Assembly (NCBI GenBank): GCA_017871115.1
Contig: JAFCIZ010000001.1
Span: 4,879,501 to 4,943,500 of the forward strand
Source: Cunninghamella blakesleeana
Lineage: Eukaryota; Mucoromycota; Mucoromycetes; Mucorales; Cunninghamellaceae
Reading direction: 5' to 3'
Length of the DNA stretch: 64,000 nucleotides
The notes below the pieces were generated by a model. The model was not told where the DNA came from and ran no database searches. It was given only the letters and a program-made list of their open reading frames with translations. Positions 11,361 through 24,228 of this stretch are shown here, one piece after another. Every line of letters begins with the position of its first letter. The stretch's first letter is position 1. The position numbers were made by a program, and so were the translations under genes.

Positions 11361-12642
11361 ATGGTCAATGCAAAAAAAACTAAAAAGCAATTAGCAACTG
11401 ATAACAATTCTAAAAAAGTAACTTTTTCTCAAGAAAAAAAAGTAAAAACATTCGATAAAAATAAAGCTCTTATTGGAAAGCGTAAAGTCGAAGAAGTCGA
11501 AGAAGTCGAAGTTCAACAACCAAAGAAAACTTTGAAGTCTTCCTTAAAAACTAAAGTAACTAAATCTGTAAAATCAAAGGTGGAATTGGAATCAAGTGAT
11601 GATGATGATGAAGAAGAAGAAGAAGAAGAAGAAGATCATATAGAAGAAAAAGAAGAAGATAATGAAAATGACAGTTCTGATGCTGAAGATCAAGAAGAAG
11701 CTTTACGTAAAGAAATCATGGGTGACTTAGTAGAATTTGGTGTTTCTGACAGCTCTGATAGTTCTGATGAAGAAGAACAAGAGGACAATACTGGAAAAAG
11801 CGAAGAATTAATCAAATTAGCAAAAAAAATGAAAATGGCCCATGAAAAAGCTAAAAACAAATTAGGACGATTGACACCAAAGGTAATATATATAATAATA
11901 GTCATTATAATAGAAAGTTTTGCAAAAAGAATAGGGTAACTGAATATTGTACATTTATTTGTATCATTATATTTAGGCAACTAAAGAAGAAGAAAAAGGA
12001 TGGGTTTACATTGGACGACTTCCTAAAGAATTAGTTGAAAGGGATATTTATAATTATTTTTCACAATTTGGGGATATCGTGCGATATAGAATTAGTAAAA
12101 GCAAAAAGGGAAAATCTCGTCATTATGGATTTATCGAATTTGCATCTAGTGAAGTAGCTGAAATTGTTGCAGAAACTATGAATAATTTCTCTATAAAAGG
12201 TCATACGATACAATGTGCTGTTATTCCTCCTGAAAGACGCCATGAAAAAACATTTGAAGGAAATGAAACTCCTGATCATAATCTTGAACGATTCAGAAAG
12301 GAACGTCAGCTTCTTACTCGAAATAAATCTCTTCAAGAGTATATGGATAGAGCTCAAAAATTAGTTTCATCAGAAGAAAGTAAAAATAAGAAATTAAGAA
12401 GAGCTCGTATTGATTATAGATTTGATGGCTTTGTAAGTATTTTATCAAATATATTGGCTATTAAGTAAAATATGCGGTTATTTATTTATTTATTTATTTC
12501 TCTTCTCTCTTACTTTTTTTTCCCTTAGCAAAAATCATTTGAACACTGGAAGCCTATTTTTGATTTACAATTAAAGAAAGCAGAACTTGAAACTGGATCA
12601 AACGACAAGAAAGCATCTAAAAAAACAAAACGAGCCAACTGA
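11361..12642 (+). CDS. NOP15: Nop15/NIFK-type nucleolar RRM protein for 60S ribosome assembly
   Basis: Pre-rRNA-binding protein needed for 27S processing in 60S subunit biogenesis (yeast Nop15, human NIFK). Exons 11361-11882, 11977-12432 and 12529-12642 give 363 residues. Residues 1-175 form a charged tail with lysine clusters, an Asp/Glu run (DDDDEEEEEEEED) and SDSSDSSDEEE, which look like CK2 sites and are typical of nucleolar proteins. The single RRM starts near residue 183: RNP2 is VYIGRL and RNP1 is SRHYGFIEF, followed by the Nop15-specific AEIVAETMNNFSIKGH. A helical basic C-terminus ends KKASKKTKRAN. In length it lies between yeast Nop15 (about 220 residues) and human NIFK (about 290) or is slightly longer, owing to the acidic N-terminal region. 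Confidence 0.92.
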
Positions 12643-13124
12643 GATATATAAAAGTTTTCATATAATTATATTTTAATCATTTTCCTTTTATTTTATTTTT
12701 TATATATAAATATATATTTATTGCATTTTTATTATGATTCATATAGTATTACACTTATTTTTATTGTAATATTCCATTATATAATATAATATTTTATTTT
12801 ATTTCATATCAATTAATGTATACTACTATTAGTATATATATAACACCTTATTTACAATATTCAAAAATAACATAATAAAAAAAGAAGCATTAGTTACATA
12901 TTATCAATAGCGTTTTAATTTTATTTTCAACGCCAAAAAAAGGGGTAATTTTTTTAATTATATAAAAAAGAAAACTAAACATCTATAAAAGTATATTATT
13001 TATATATATATAATAAGTGTGTATGTGTGTAAAAGGTAATGATGTACAAAGTAAAAATAAAATGAATGAAAAAAAATTGTAAACAAAGTGGGGAATGTTG
13101 CTATGAGTTGTTTATATTATTATT
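12643..13124. other. Convergent intergenic spacer
   Basis: Shared 3' flank of the Nop15 and Ups2-like genes. It is AT-rich, with several AATAAA-like strings that could serve as polyadenylation signals. No coding exon was seen. Confidence 0.6.
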
Positions 13125-13836
13125 TTATGATGATGATGATGATTTTTGAGCTTCAGCCATGACGACAAATCTTTCTAAAACCTTTGCAAATCCTTCACGA
13201 CCAATCGATGCATTTTCAGTAAATCTTTTCAAAGAAAAATCTTCGAGTAAACTTCCCCATCTTGATATAGAGCTACCAGCTGTAATAGCAGCTTGTTGGG
13301 TAAATTGAGTTCTAAGAAAAAATGAAGGATATTATTTATATTAGTAAATCACATGGATTTGATTTATTTTTACATGTAAATCATTTTTATCAATACCTAT
13401 TTTTATCTTCAGGATGTTGTTGATATACAATGTTTTCATGAACTGACAAAAGATTGGACATCGTTAAATTTATGCTTTCCATTTGAAGTGTTTTCTTTTT
13501 AGGATCAATAACAGATATTTCTCGTACATATTGTCTACTATCACCACCAAGTAACTGTAAGAAGAGAATTGAAATTAGATTATATTTAATCTTGTTATTA
13601 TTTATTTTTATCTGTATTCTTATTATTTTTACCTTTAAAATAAAGCGAGGAGCCGATTGCTCTACAGTTATTAAACGTTCAGTTGTGAGTATACCGGTTT
13701 CAGGATCGACAGTACGATTTAATACGTCTACATGTTGAACATGGGGGCAATTTTCATTTGGGTATTTTTGCCATTGTGCGGCTGATACAAGATTCCATTC
13801 ATAGCTAAAATCATGTACACTTTTGAATAATTTCAT
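13125..13836 (-). CDS. UPS2: PRELI/MSF1-domain lipid-transfer protein, Ups2/slowmo type
   Basis: Intermembrane-space protein that, with Mdm35, moves phosphatidylserine between mitochondrial membranes. Exons 13836-13633, 13554-13397 and 13311-13125 give 182 residues, the usual size for a PRELI-domain protein. The N-terminus MKLFKSVHDFSYEWNLVSAA followed by WQKYPNE is the diagnostic start of the Ups2/Ups3 branch. TERLITVEQSAPRF and LLGGDSRQYVREISVIDPK follow in the expected order, then NLTMSNLLSVHENIVYQQHP. The C-terminal helix is FSLKRFTENASIGREGF. It ends in a serine run (five TCA codons), which may be repeat-derived. A CCAAT box lies about 180 bp upstream. A Ups1-type (phosphatidic acid) protein is less likely given the N-terminus. 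Confidence 0.92.
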
Positions 13837-14011
13837 ATTAAATAGAGGGGATATATATATTTATTATTAAAAAAGAAACGAACAAACAGAGAAAGAAAGG
13901 AAATAAATAGTAAGAGCCAAAAAAAAAAAAAAAATGAGAAAAAGAAGAAAAAAAATGTATTGATGATGGATAATAAAATTTTTTCATATTCCGTTTGAAT
14001 CCGGGATTCTG

Positions 14012-14017
14012 ACCAAT
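14012..14017 (+). promoter_or_regulatory. CCAAT box upstream of the Ups2-like gene
   Basis: The sequence TGACCAATCG lies about 180 bp upstream of the Ups2 ATG. The role is inferred from the known CCAAT consensus. Confidence 0.35.
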
Positions 14018-14569
14018 CGTCAAAGATTATATCAAACCATTTATGCTACATCTTATTTTTTCGGATAATCTCTAAAAGGTTTACCAAAAACATAACAAAT
14101 CATCAACAAGGGTAAAAAAATTTTTTTTTAAATTATATTGATTTGAATCTTATTTAAGCAAATACTCCTTTTTATTAGACGCAACATATAAAAATGAGTG
14201 AACTTTTTAACCGAAAACATTAATTTAAACAATGTATATCCTTTTAGTTTAAATAAGTGAATAAACCGTTGCTACTTCACTCACATTCTTTTATTGGACA
14301 AGTTTAAAAAGTAATAACCAATAGGGATTGAGTGACTAAATTTATCTATCACCATAAAACTCTAGTCTTCATACAAAATTGATTATTCTAATAGCATGGT
14401 TATCTGTTTCAAAAGTCAATACCTTTATTTGTATATGATTCACTGTTTATAAATATTCACGATAAAAATTCGAATGTACAATCAATGATCAGTGCTACAT
14501 ACTAACAAGTATAATTTGATGGAGGTGAAGATTGGAAAAAAGTAACAAATTATATTTCCCTCCTTTAAT

Positions 14570-14606
14570 ATGTTTTTGAGAAGAGTGGAACTCTTCTCAA
14601 AAACAT
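14570..14606. repeat. Perfect 17-bp inverted repeat with a 3-nt loop
   Basis: Arms ATGTTTTTGAGAAGAGT and ACTCTTCTCAAAAACAT are exact reverse complements around a GGA loop. It lies in intergenic DNA about 290 bp beyond the 3' end of the M20 peptidase gene. It could be a remnant of a small inverted-repeat element or an RNA hairpin; no flanking target-site duplication is obvious. Confidence 0.9.
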
Positions 14607-14899
14607 TTATTTAAAAAAATTTAAAATTTATTATTAAAAGGATAAATTGTGGTTTAAATTTTTTTATTATATATTTACATGATTGACTATTTAATTTTTT
14701 AAATAAATACTGTTTTTGCAGTAGATATACCACTTGTTTTCATATAAACTAAATTATATACACAATCTCTATTTAATATGTAACATATTTCAAAAGCATA
14801 TGATATATGATTTATGGCTTAATTTAATATTTAAAAGAGAAAAATAAGTGAGTATCGATATTTTAATATAGTAAAACATTTATTTTATAGTAAAAAAAA

Positions 14900-16792
14900 T
14901 TAAGGATGTTGTTCATCTTTGGGGACAGTTTCGTTAAAATCCTTCTTTACAGCTTTGTAGTAATGATCATCAAACACATGTAAGGCGGTTAAAGCTAATG
15001 ATTTTGATGCAAGCATGGCATCTTTATGAGCTTGTGGAGTACCAGCGGCTTTAGTAAAATCAATTGTATGATTAGGTGCATCAGTATGAATACCAAACAT
15101 AGGATGAATGGAGGGCAAAACATAACTAACGTTTCCAAAATCTGTTGAACCACCGGCCTTTTGTTCTTCTCTGGGAGGGAACTGTATGCCTTCCTTTTTC
15201 ATATATTTTGCATAAGTGGATGCCATAATATTATTTTGTACAACATCTTTAGTAGGTGTTTTTCTCCATTCCCATTTTACTTTACATCCAGTTGCTAATG
15301 CTGCAGCTTCGAAACAGCCTTCTATTTTTTTCATGACGTCGTTTAATTCGGTATATCTTGTTGTTCTAACAAAGAAAAATGCTGATGTATGTTCAGGAAT
15401 TACATTGGGCTATGTTGAAGATAAGTAAATAAATGAATGTATTAATAAACACGATACTTTTTTATTATTATTCTTTTATAACACAATGATAAAATACTTA
15501 CTGCTTGGCCACCATCAGTAACTATACCATGAACACGATCAGTAGGTTTAAGTTGTTGCCGTAACATACTAATATTATTCCATAATTGAACCATGGCATC
15601 TAAAGCATTAACACCTTCCCATGGACTTGCAGCCGCATGAGTAGGTTTTCCAAAGAATTCAACCTTAACATCTTGGATTGCGATCATACCAGCATGTTGT
15701 GCATCTTTAGGACTAAAGAAAAAAAGTATAATACAAAAGTGCATTAATAGAATTGTAATTTAAAGGAAAAAAATAAATATATTAAATTAAATAAAAAAAA
15801 GCCTACCCAGGGTGAAGCATCAAGCAAACGTCTACATTATCTTGGAAGGCTCGTTTTTCAACCATTTCAATCTTACCAACAGATATTTCTTTATGAATAA
15901 GATATATAATAGTATAATAAAAAAATTAAAATTAATTTATATTTAATTATTTAACAAATCTATATTATACCATATTATATAATATTTCATTGAATTTACC
16001 TTCAGCAGGAGTACCAAAGAGGACAACTTTACCGGATACTTTCCCATGATCCAAAGCAGCTTTTATACCAAGAGCAGCAGCTATACCAGAAATAGCAATT
16101 AAATTATGACCGCAACCTTGACCCAACCCTGGTAATCCATCATATTCTGAGCAAATACCAATGCTTCTTCCTTTACCTTTACTATATTCTGCTACAAACG
16201 CGGTTTCCATACCATAAGCATGACGAGTAATTTTAAAACCCTTCTTTTCGAGGTAATCGGTTAAAAGATCATGAGCATGTTTTTCTTTCATACCAATTTC
16301 AGGATTTTCAAATAACTATTTTATATTTATTCATTTTTAAAATAAATATAAGAAAAGTTGTTAGATATCCTGCCTTCATATTATTTTATTTTTATTTTAC
16401 CCACTTATTATATATCACTTACATCCAAGCTAATAGCACGGAGTTCAGTATTAACTTTGTCAAGAGTGGATTTTACTATTTTTTCTAATTCATTATCTTT
16501 TTTGAGATCCATATATTCAAATGCCTATTTAAACAACAGTTAATTATAATGTTATAGATAGAAGACATATGTATATTCATAGAATTAGATATCAATAAAT
16601 GTTTACCTCCGAAACACATTCTTCATAAGCAGGTAATTTATCCATAGAGGGAATATGAGAATATGTTTGGGGTGAAAATGAAGAATCATTAGCCGAAATA
16701 GAAGTTTCTGGTTTTTTTTGACGAGAAAATAAATTAGATAAACAGCAAAAACTGCTAGAGTTTTCTTCTTCTTCAATAGGTAAGTAGGGCAT
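14900..16792 (-). CDS. M20-family metallopeptidase, PM20D2/AbgB-like
   Basis: Zinc-dependent amidohydrolase related to PM20D2 (beta-alanyl-lysine dipeptidase) and bacterial aminobenzoyl-glutamate hydrolase subunits. Six exons: 16792-16607, 16524-16423, 16315-16000, 15888-15807, 15712-15502 and 15409-14900, giving 468 residues. The catalytic part carries ICSEYDGLPGLGQGCGHN (metal-binding and catalytic region), GTPAEE (the general-base Glu pair), LMLHPG, and the dimerisation-domain segment FGKPTHAAASPWEGVNALDA. GGSTDFGNVSYVLPSIHPMF follows in the returning catalytic domain. The first 60 residues are a poorly conserved Ser-rich extension with a CC pair and a basic patch, absent from bacterial members. 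No signal peptide is evident, so a cytosolic location is likely. The substrate cannot be read from the sequence. Confidence 0.88.
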
Positions 16793-17088
16793 TTTTTAAC
16801 TTTTTTTAAGAAAAAGGTAAAAGAAAGAAAAAAAGAAAAAACATTTTTTTTTCAACTTTTTCAAGTGTGCGGTGATATAAAAATTTAAGCGTGTCATACA
16901 AACTCAAAAATACTTAAACTTGTTACTATACCGAGAGTCGGTGTTTCTTTAAAATGATTTATTATAACTACTATCATTAATAGTAATAGTATACTAGTTA
17001 CATTTTTATTTATAAATTTACAGTGAATAATATGAAAGCAATAATAATAATAATAATAAAATAAAAATTATAAGTTGTATTAAAAAAT

Positions 17089-19051
17089 TTAATTAGTTGA
17101 AGTTTCGGCAAGATCATTAGATGTTTGCTTTGTATCATTCTTATTACTGGTAGAACAAACTACTTTGTGGCCAGATTTCCAATGTTTTCGTTGGCAGTCT
17201 CTAGAACAATAAGAAACGCGTTCGCATTGACCACACTTTTTAAATTCGCCTTGAGATTGTTCAGTATTTTCACAGAAGGGATTACCACATTGATGTCGTT
17301 TCACTTTTTCAGGAGCGGCTTCCTTTGCTAATTGACGGATCAATTTGGATTTTTCTTCATCACTTAATTTTTCAAAGTTTTCCATATTTTGTTTTTCTAA
17401 AGCAACTCTAGCAGCCATTTTACCACGTAAGACTCTTGTCAAATAATGATATGCTTCCAAATCACCTCTAATCAATGCTAATTCTAAATAATTTTGGGCT
17501 TTATCCATATCATATAATCCATAATCCTTCGATCCAAAAATGAGCCCTAACATTAACATAGCATCAGCATCTCCATTATTGGCAGCCTCTTCCATGTAAT
17601 CAATTCCGGTTACAATATATTCTTCTTTATCTTCGCTTGGGTTTTCAGCTTCCTTTGCTAATTTTTCATCTTTTGACATTAATAAATACATTCTTCCTAC
17701 TAAATAGTTAAAAAGTTAATAAAAAAAAATTAATAATGGCAGTTAGAAGTGAGAAAAAAAAATAAAAGGTTTATTCTACTTTTTTTTCGGGGATTATTAT
17801 CCTTTTAAAGTAATTATCAAAATAAAATAAGTTTTATGAAATAACTTACAAGCATTAGAGGATGGTGCATAACCCCATTGTTTACCGCGTTCAAAGAAAG
17901 AGATGGCTTTTGGAATATTACGGAAAGGTAGGGTGCTACTAGTGTTTCCTTGATGGATGATTGCAAGGTTATGGGCTGAGTCTGGGTATCCTTGATCAAA
18001 GGCTTTTGTATAGTAGGTTAATGCATTTTCCACATCTTGTTTACATCCAACGCCATTTTCTAAAAAGAATCCAATTTTATGACAAGCCATCTAATGATAA
18101 TAACATTTTATCTCATTTTAATATCATCTCATTTTATTTCATTTTTATATCTAATTTTGATTTTATTTAATAAAGCTTACAGGATTTCCTTTTTCAGCGG
18201 CCTTTGAATACCATTCATAAGCTAATTTTTTTGGATCTTTTCCAGGTAAATTTTTTCCTTGAGCCAACTTTTCTTCTTGAGTGTAAAAGGAGCCAATTTG
18301 AACGGCAGCCATAGAATAATCATGTTCTTCAAAAGCACGTACTAATAAATGTTTAGCGCCTTCAAAATTAGGACTTGCTACAGGTGACATACTTGCACGA
18401 TCATCAGGAGTAATAGGATCACGCCTTAATCCACCATATAAAAGACTTCCTAGTAAAAGATCATGTAAGGAGCATTCTTCATTATCTAATAATTTTAATC
18501 CTTCAGCTGCTTTATCTATATTCATGTCAGATGTTGATAATCGTGTTACTGCTTCTTGTTGAATTTTTTCAAATAATTCAAATTCATCCAACCACTTGGC
18601 ATTGGCTCTTTCCAACTAAAAAAAATAAGAATAAAAATAAGAGCATTAATAACAATAATATATTTATATATAAGGAGGTATAATAAAAATCCCTTTCTCT
18701 ACTCGTCCCCTCTTCTTTTATGCCGAAGTTGACATTATTAACTAGTGTTATATATTAACATCCAAAATAAAATAAAATAAAATAAAATAAAATAAAATAA
18801 AATAAAATAAAATAAAATAAAAATATACTGTACTATACCTTTTTTCCAACACTATTCCTTTTTTCATATTCAACGGCTAATTGTTGAGCTGCATAAGGTA
18901 AAGCGGTTGGTAATTGTTTAGCAAATTCAGGATCAGTTTCATTATATAAAGCAACTAATAATCTTGATTGTTGTTCTGTTAATCCTAAAAAGGCAGGTAC
19001 TTCTAATTTTCCTTCATTTTCATCAATGGGTAATTGTTCACTAACTTCCAT
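17089..19051 (-). CDS. Sel1-repeat protein with a C-terminal MYND zinc finger
   Basis: Exons 19051-18839, 18615-18181, 18090-17850 and 17699-17089 give 499 residues. Middle parts are Sel1-like (TPR-type) helical repeats: AYEWYSKAAEKGNPMACHKI, ALTYYTKAFDQGYPDSAHNL, and AMLMLGLIFGSKDYG with AQNYLELALIRGD. Near residues 445-485 sits a MYND finger: CGNPFC, then KKCGQCERVSYCSRDCQRKH and GHKVVC, with the full Cys/His set. The linker before it (MENFEKLSDEEKSKLIRQLA) is predicted coiled coil. MYND fingers bind proline-rich peptides and Sel1 repeats act as scaffolds, so an adaptor role is likely; no catalytic domain was seen. Intron 1 carries a pentanucleotide microsatellite. The specific function is unknown. 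Confidence 0.88.
18764..18821. repeat. AAAAT pentanucleotide microsatellite in intron 1 of the Sel1/MYND gene
   Basis: About 11-12 uninterrupted AAAAT units, wholly inside the intron between 18839 and 18615. Confidence 0.9.
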
Positions 19052-19674
19052 ACTATAAGTCCTCTATTATAAACAAGAGTAAAAAAATAAATATTGGAAA
19101 AAGATAAAATTGAAAGCTTAATTTTTTTTTTTTGTTTTCAGCTCTGACGGCTTATATATTATTGAAAAAGAAAAAAAAACTGTCACGAAATTAAAAATTC
19201 ATGCAAAAAAATACTACCAAATTCTGGCCAATATTTCATATTAATTTTTATTTTGTGAATATTATTTTGTTTTAATATGAAATAAATACTCGCCATCATC
19301 CTATAACTAAGAGCAAAAATGATCTCTCTTTTGAAAAGGTTAATCCAGAATACTAAAGAAATAACATAAAGAAGATTGAAATATCATTTTGTTAACTAAT
19401 TTAGTTTCTACAAAATTTTTCACAGCCAAGAAAACATAAAGATCTATTCAATAAATATTAAATAAATCTACACTGCGCAATTAAAATATGTTTGTAGCGT
19501 TATATATATTTCCATCATTATAGTATTGTTTGATAAAGGTATTAGAAAAACTAAATTTTATTTTAAACACAGCAAAAAATCGAAATTTGGTAAACAGCAA
19601 AATTTAATATTTTTTCCCTTTCTCTCCTTTTTTTTATTCTACAATTTTTTTTTAAAAAAAAAGATATAATACAT
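19052..19674. other. Divergent promoter region, Sel1/MYND gene and ORC3
   Basis: A 623-bp spacer between two divergent starts. It holds a CCAAT pentamer near 19226 (TGGCCAATATT) and pyrimidine-rich tracts just before the ORC3 ATG. No coding exon was seen. Confidence 0.55.
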
Positions 19675-20314
19675 ATGGCTTCTATAAGAACAAAAGATAA
19701 TTTTGACTCTATATCTGAGGTTATTTCTAGATAAAACATTCTTTTTGTTTTTTGTATTGTAATTTAAATATAAATATAGTAATCCTTTTTGTTTTTGTTT
19801 TTATTATATAGGGTTGTTTTTTGGTATTACCGCCTACAAGTGAAATCAACACAACAACTAAAAATAAGCGAAGACGTGCTAAACAAGGTATTAGGATATA
19901 TATACTAAAATGTAGATCGACTGTGTTTATTTATTTATAGATATATTTTTTGTATTTAAATAGTTTCAAGTAATTCAATTAAACGACGTACAACACAAGA
20001 CTCAAAGACTTTAAAATACGATGGGTTTCAACAAATGTTTAATGGTTTAGAATCAGAAGAGTGTATGCTTCTTCGTAGGGATGCTTACTATTCATTATGG
20101 GATAAAACAGAACAGCTTATGAACGTAAAGGATAATAGCAATTAAAATAATAATTGTACCAAAAATTCATTTAAAAAAAAAACAGACTAAGAGATAATAA
20201 AATAAACATATGTTTATAGGATGTTTTACTAGATTCAAATCATACAGTTCGTGAAAATATTAGACAATTTGTTGATACTTCCGACGATATAAATAATAAT
20301 AGGTAAATATCGTG

Positions 20315-20396
<82 letters not shown>

Positions 20397-22848
20397 AGAG
20401 CCCTTTTTTCTGACCAATTGTATACGATTGTATTTATATAGCCTTATATCAATGCCTTATTTTGAAATACCAACAGCACTAGTTTTTGCCGGTATCAATA
20501 CGCCTGACCACAATACCCAATTTAACGAAATTTCTAATACTTTGAAAGAACATCAGCCACATCATCATTATGTTGCCTTACTTGAGGCACAGAATTGTCA
20601 TTCAATTAAACATTTATTATCATCTATGATGGAACAATTAATTGAAGAAAATAATATGGATGTTGTATTATCAAATTCTAATGGTGATGTCAATAATGAA
20701 TTGGATACTAACATGAATATTGATAACGATGACAATAATAATAATACTGATGAAGTAAAAAAGGAAAAAATTCAAGCGCAGGTGGAAGAAGAGGATGAAG
20801 ATGTAATCGAACACGAATATGAACAAGAAAATGAACTATTTCAATTTGAAAGTAGCACAACAATGATGACCACCAAACCGACTAAGTTACCTAATTACGA
20901 TCTTCAAATTCTTGTTGGATGGTATATGGAAGCTGTAAAGCATTTGCCAAAACAGCAATGGCCAAAGATAGTAATTATTCTTCAAGATTTTGAATCATTT
21001 GAACCTCATGTTCTTCAAGATTTTATGTCAGTCATGAGCGAATACCGATCAATTTTACCTATTGTGTTTATTATTGGTATTGCTACTTCTACGGAAATTT
21101 TACATCAATCCCTGGATAAATCAACTCTCAGCTTATTACGTATTGAAAAATTCTGGCTACAGCAAAGTGATGTATGGTTTAATAGAGTATTAGATTCCCT
21201 TTTTATCGATTCCAACTTTACTTTAAAGTTTGGTGCAAGACCGTTTAAATTTTTATTGGATCATTTTTATTTGTATGATTTTTCTATTAGCAAAGTAAAA
21301 TCTAGTATTAAGGTAATTTGAAAAAAAAAAAAAAGCTTAAGTATAATTTTTATTCATCACTTCATTTATTTCCCACTTTCTTTTTTATAATTCATACTTA
21401 GTACGCTTTAATGCATCATTTTTATGGAAACCCACTATCTGTTTTTACTCAGCTATATGGTTTAGCTTCCAAAGAAATAATAACTATATTAAAACAATGG
21501 TATCAAAATGGTATAATTACTGAGCATCATGCAACGCATATTAGAATGTTAAGATCGTTCCGAGATTATATTGAATCTATTAGTGAAACCAACCCTACAT
21601 TAGCATTAAAATTACTTGATGATGACGAATATTTATTAATTAAACAATTACCGAGTTGGATAATAGGACTTGATGATTACCAAAAAGAGTTTAAACGCGG
21701 TATGGCATTGTTGCAATTACTACAATCCCAATTCCCAGCATTTACAAATTTAAAAAAAAAAACAAAAAGGTTGATCTATTTGGAACTTCTGGAAAATGTA
21801 AATTGGCAGCAACAGTCAGACACATTACATTGGCTAATTCATTTAGTACGTAAATTAAGTCCAGCCGATTTAGATCCATTTTTAGAAAAGTTAAAGTTAA
21901 AATTATTAGAGGATAATAATAATGAAAGTAATGTAACGCTGGCTAATGAAATTGGAGAAAAGCAGCTTAAATTACAATCCATAGTACAGGCTAATGCAGA
22001 AGAAATTTCGAAAATGAAAAGAAAGGAAAAAAAATTAGAAGGACTTATCATTGAACAAGATTACACAGACACAGCAGGAAATAATAGTCGGCAAACAAAA
22101 ACAGCTGAAAAGGTTCAAGAAAATGCAATTGCTCAACTAAAAGAAAGGGGGTCATTAATATCAAAATTAGCTATTGAGGTAGCGGATTGGTTCCAGGATA
22201 GATTTAAGTAAGAACATCTTTATCTATATATGAATAGATAAGTAAATTGATAAAAGATAAGAACTATTATCTTATATTTATATATATATTTTTAGGTATG
22301 ACTTAAGATCCTATACTAAGCTACCTATGCATGAATTGATTTATTATACTCATGTTAAGTTACATGAAAAGGTAATTAATTTAATTTAAATATTTATAAA
22401 AAATATCAAAATTAATTTAATTTAAATATATATATATTTATATATAAATATAAATATAAAGAATTTCATAATATATTTAAGATTTTAAACTAAACACATA
22501 TATTATAGTCGTTCGCTCCTCAACCTCGTGGTACCATTCAATCAGCTCTAACTTTGCCTCAATACTATTTAAATTGCGATTGTTGTCATCAAAATAAAAA
22601 TGAGGAATACAGTTTATTAGCATCAGAAAATGATTCTTGTATACTATATAAACTTTATTTAGAATGTGGTAGAATGATCAACTTGTATGATTGGTTTGTT
22701 GCTTTTAGCTGTATTATTGAAAGAGAAGCAAGACCAAAGGATCATCCTTTAGTTGAAAATGAAGTCCAGTTAAGTATTATTATTAATAATATTATGATTA
22801 TCATTATTTAAATTATTTTATTTTAAATTATATTAAATGTATTAACCA

Positions 22849-22879
<31 letters not shown>

Positions 22880-22992
22880 AACGTAGGGCAAGATTCATTA
22901 GATCGGTAGCTGAGCTACAATTCCTTGGATTTATTAAACCTACTGGACGTAAAACAGATCATGTAATTCGTTTAACTTGGTCTAATATATAA
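19675..22992 (+). CDS. ORC3: Origin recognition complex subunit 3
   Basis: Subunit of the ORC complex that marks replication origins and loads MCM. Nine exons: 19675-19719, 19812-19887, 19964-20124, 20220-20302, 20442-21312, 21402-22207, 22296-22371, 22509-22768 and 22887-22992, giving 827 residues. Anchors to the family: the N-terminal [12 protein letters not shown] (Orc3 start motif), [17 protein letters not shown] (AAA+-like domain start), [37 protein letters not shown] (degenerate Walker B), and a winged-helix end [18 protein letters not shown] plus [12 protein letters not shown]. An acidic Asn/Asp/Glu insert (about residues 205-255) is lineage-specific. Intron 1 has a GTTATT donor and intron 8 a GTTAAG donor; both are required to keep the frame. 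Intron 4 contains a CA/TA microsatellite. Like other Orc3 proteins it lacks a P-loop. Confidence 0.92.
20319..20389. repeat. Compound CA/TA microsatellite in ORC3 intron 4
   Basis: About 17 CA units run directly into about 18 TA units, ending just before the 3' part of the intron. Confidence 0.95.
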
Positions 22993-24228
22993 TCAATAAA
23001 AAAGAGTATTCTTATTTATTGTATTATTTTATCCATCGCTCTTGTACTGTATTATTTTAAAGAATAAATATTTGATTACTTTTAATAAAGCGTATTAGCT
23101 AAAATACAAGAAAATAATATGATAATTTGGATTCGAGTATGCAAATAAATATCCATATATTATAATATATAAAAATAGTTTTTTGTAATAAACATTATAT
23201 ATACATATTCAAGTTTGTAAATAAAATATATTAGAAATATCGTATGTACGTATACATGATCTTTTTTTTAAAAATAAATTCGTTTGGCTAGTTGATAAAC
23301 ATTAGAATTACTTTATGTGATGTTGGTGATCAAAGACTATCAATAATTTTGAAATACATTTTAGAACATATGATAACCGTAAAGAATAAAATAAGATAAA
23401 ATTATAGATCAATTGAATATCTGTTTGAAGTTTAACATGGCCATTTTGCCATCATGTTATATATAGAGAGAGTTATCATATTGTATTTAATTTGTTGAGC
23501 TCAAAAAGTCTCCTTCGATATTTTATATTGAAGACATTGAATAGACTATTATTGTTCAAATTTTTTGAATTTCATTTATATATTTCTCATACTTTTATTT
23601 AACAAACTTGGTTAGCATTTATTTTACTATTATTGTTTAAGTATATATAGCCATTTTTTACTTTCTTTCCCTTCTCTCTCCACTAGTGAACGATGGGTAT
23701 GGTGTTGGTAATAAACTATTTATTCCCGCTTTTTTTCTTCCAATAGCAAGTATCCTATCTATTTAAAAAAAGGGGTAAGAAAAAAAATCATTGTTTTCAA
23801 TCTCAGTTGATAAAAAAAGTTTATCATTGTTATCAATTCCCTAAAAGTACTGATAACAAAATATATATTTATATTATTTAGATTAACGAATTGTGATCAT
23901 TTTAATGATGATGTATATAATAATGGATAAATTATGATGAAATGGTTTAAAATAACAAATATATAAATATATATTTAAATGGGATCAAGCGGATCAGTAT
24001 CCTTTTTTATGTATTTATTAATGAAAATCGATTTGTTTATTTACTTTATAAAGGAAATAGAATTTTCCACCGGGAGAGACTTGGAAAAATGAGGGTAAGA
24101 AAAAAAAATTTTTTTTTTTTCCCCGAGTTTTTTTTTGTTCGGAGATGGAAGGTGTTGGGGTATTTTTTATAAAAAAAAACGTATATCCAAAAATGAGGAA
24201 AAAAAATTATATATTTATTACAAGTATT
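22993..24228. other. Convergent intergenic region
   Basis: About 1.2 kb between the 3' ends of ORC3 and the queuosine-salvage gene. A short stretch at 23690-23775 reads as coding-like (DGYGVGNKLFIPAFFLP) but has no start or family match. The remainder is low complexity. Confidence 0.5.

Larger units (their letters stand above)
13837..14899. other. Intergenic with a perfect hairpin
   Basis: Upstream DNA of the Ups2-like gene and 3' flank of the M20 peptidase gene. It holds a CCAAT box at 14013-14017 and the hairpin at 14570-14606. No coding exon was seen. Confidence 0.6.
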
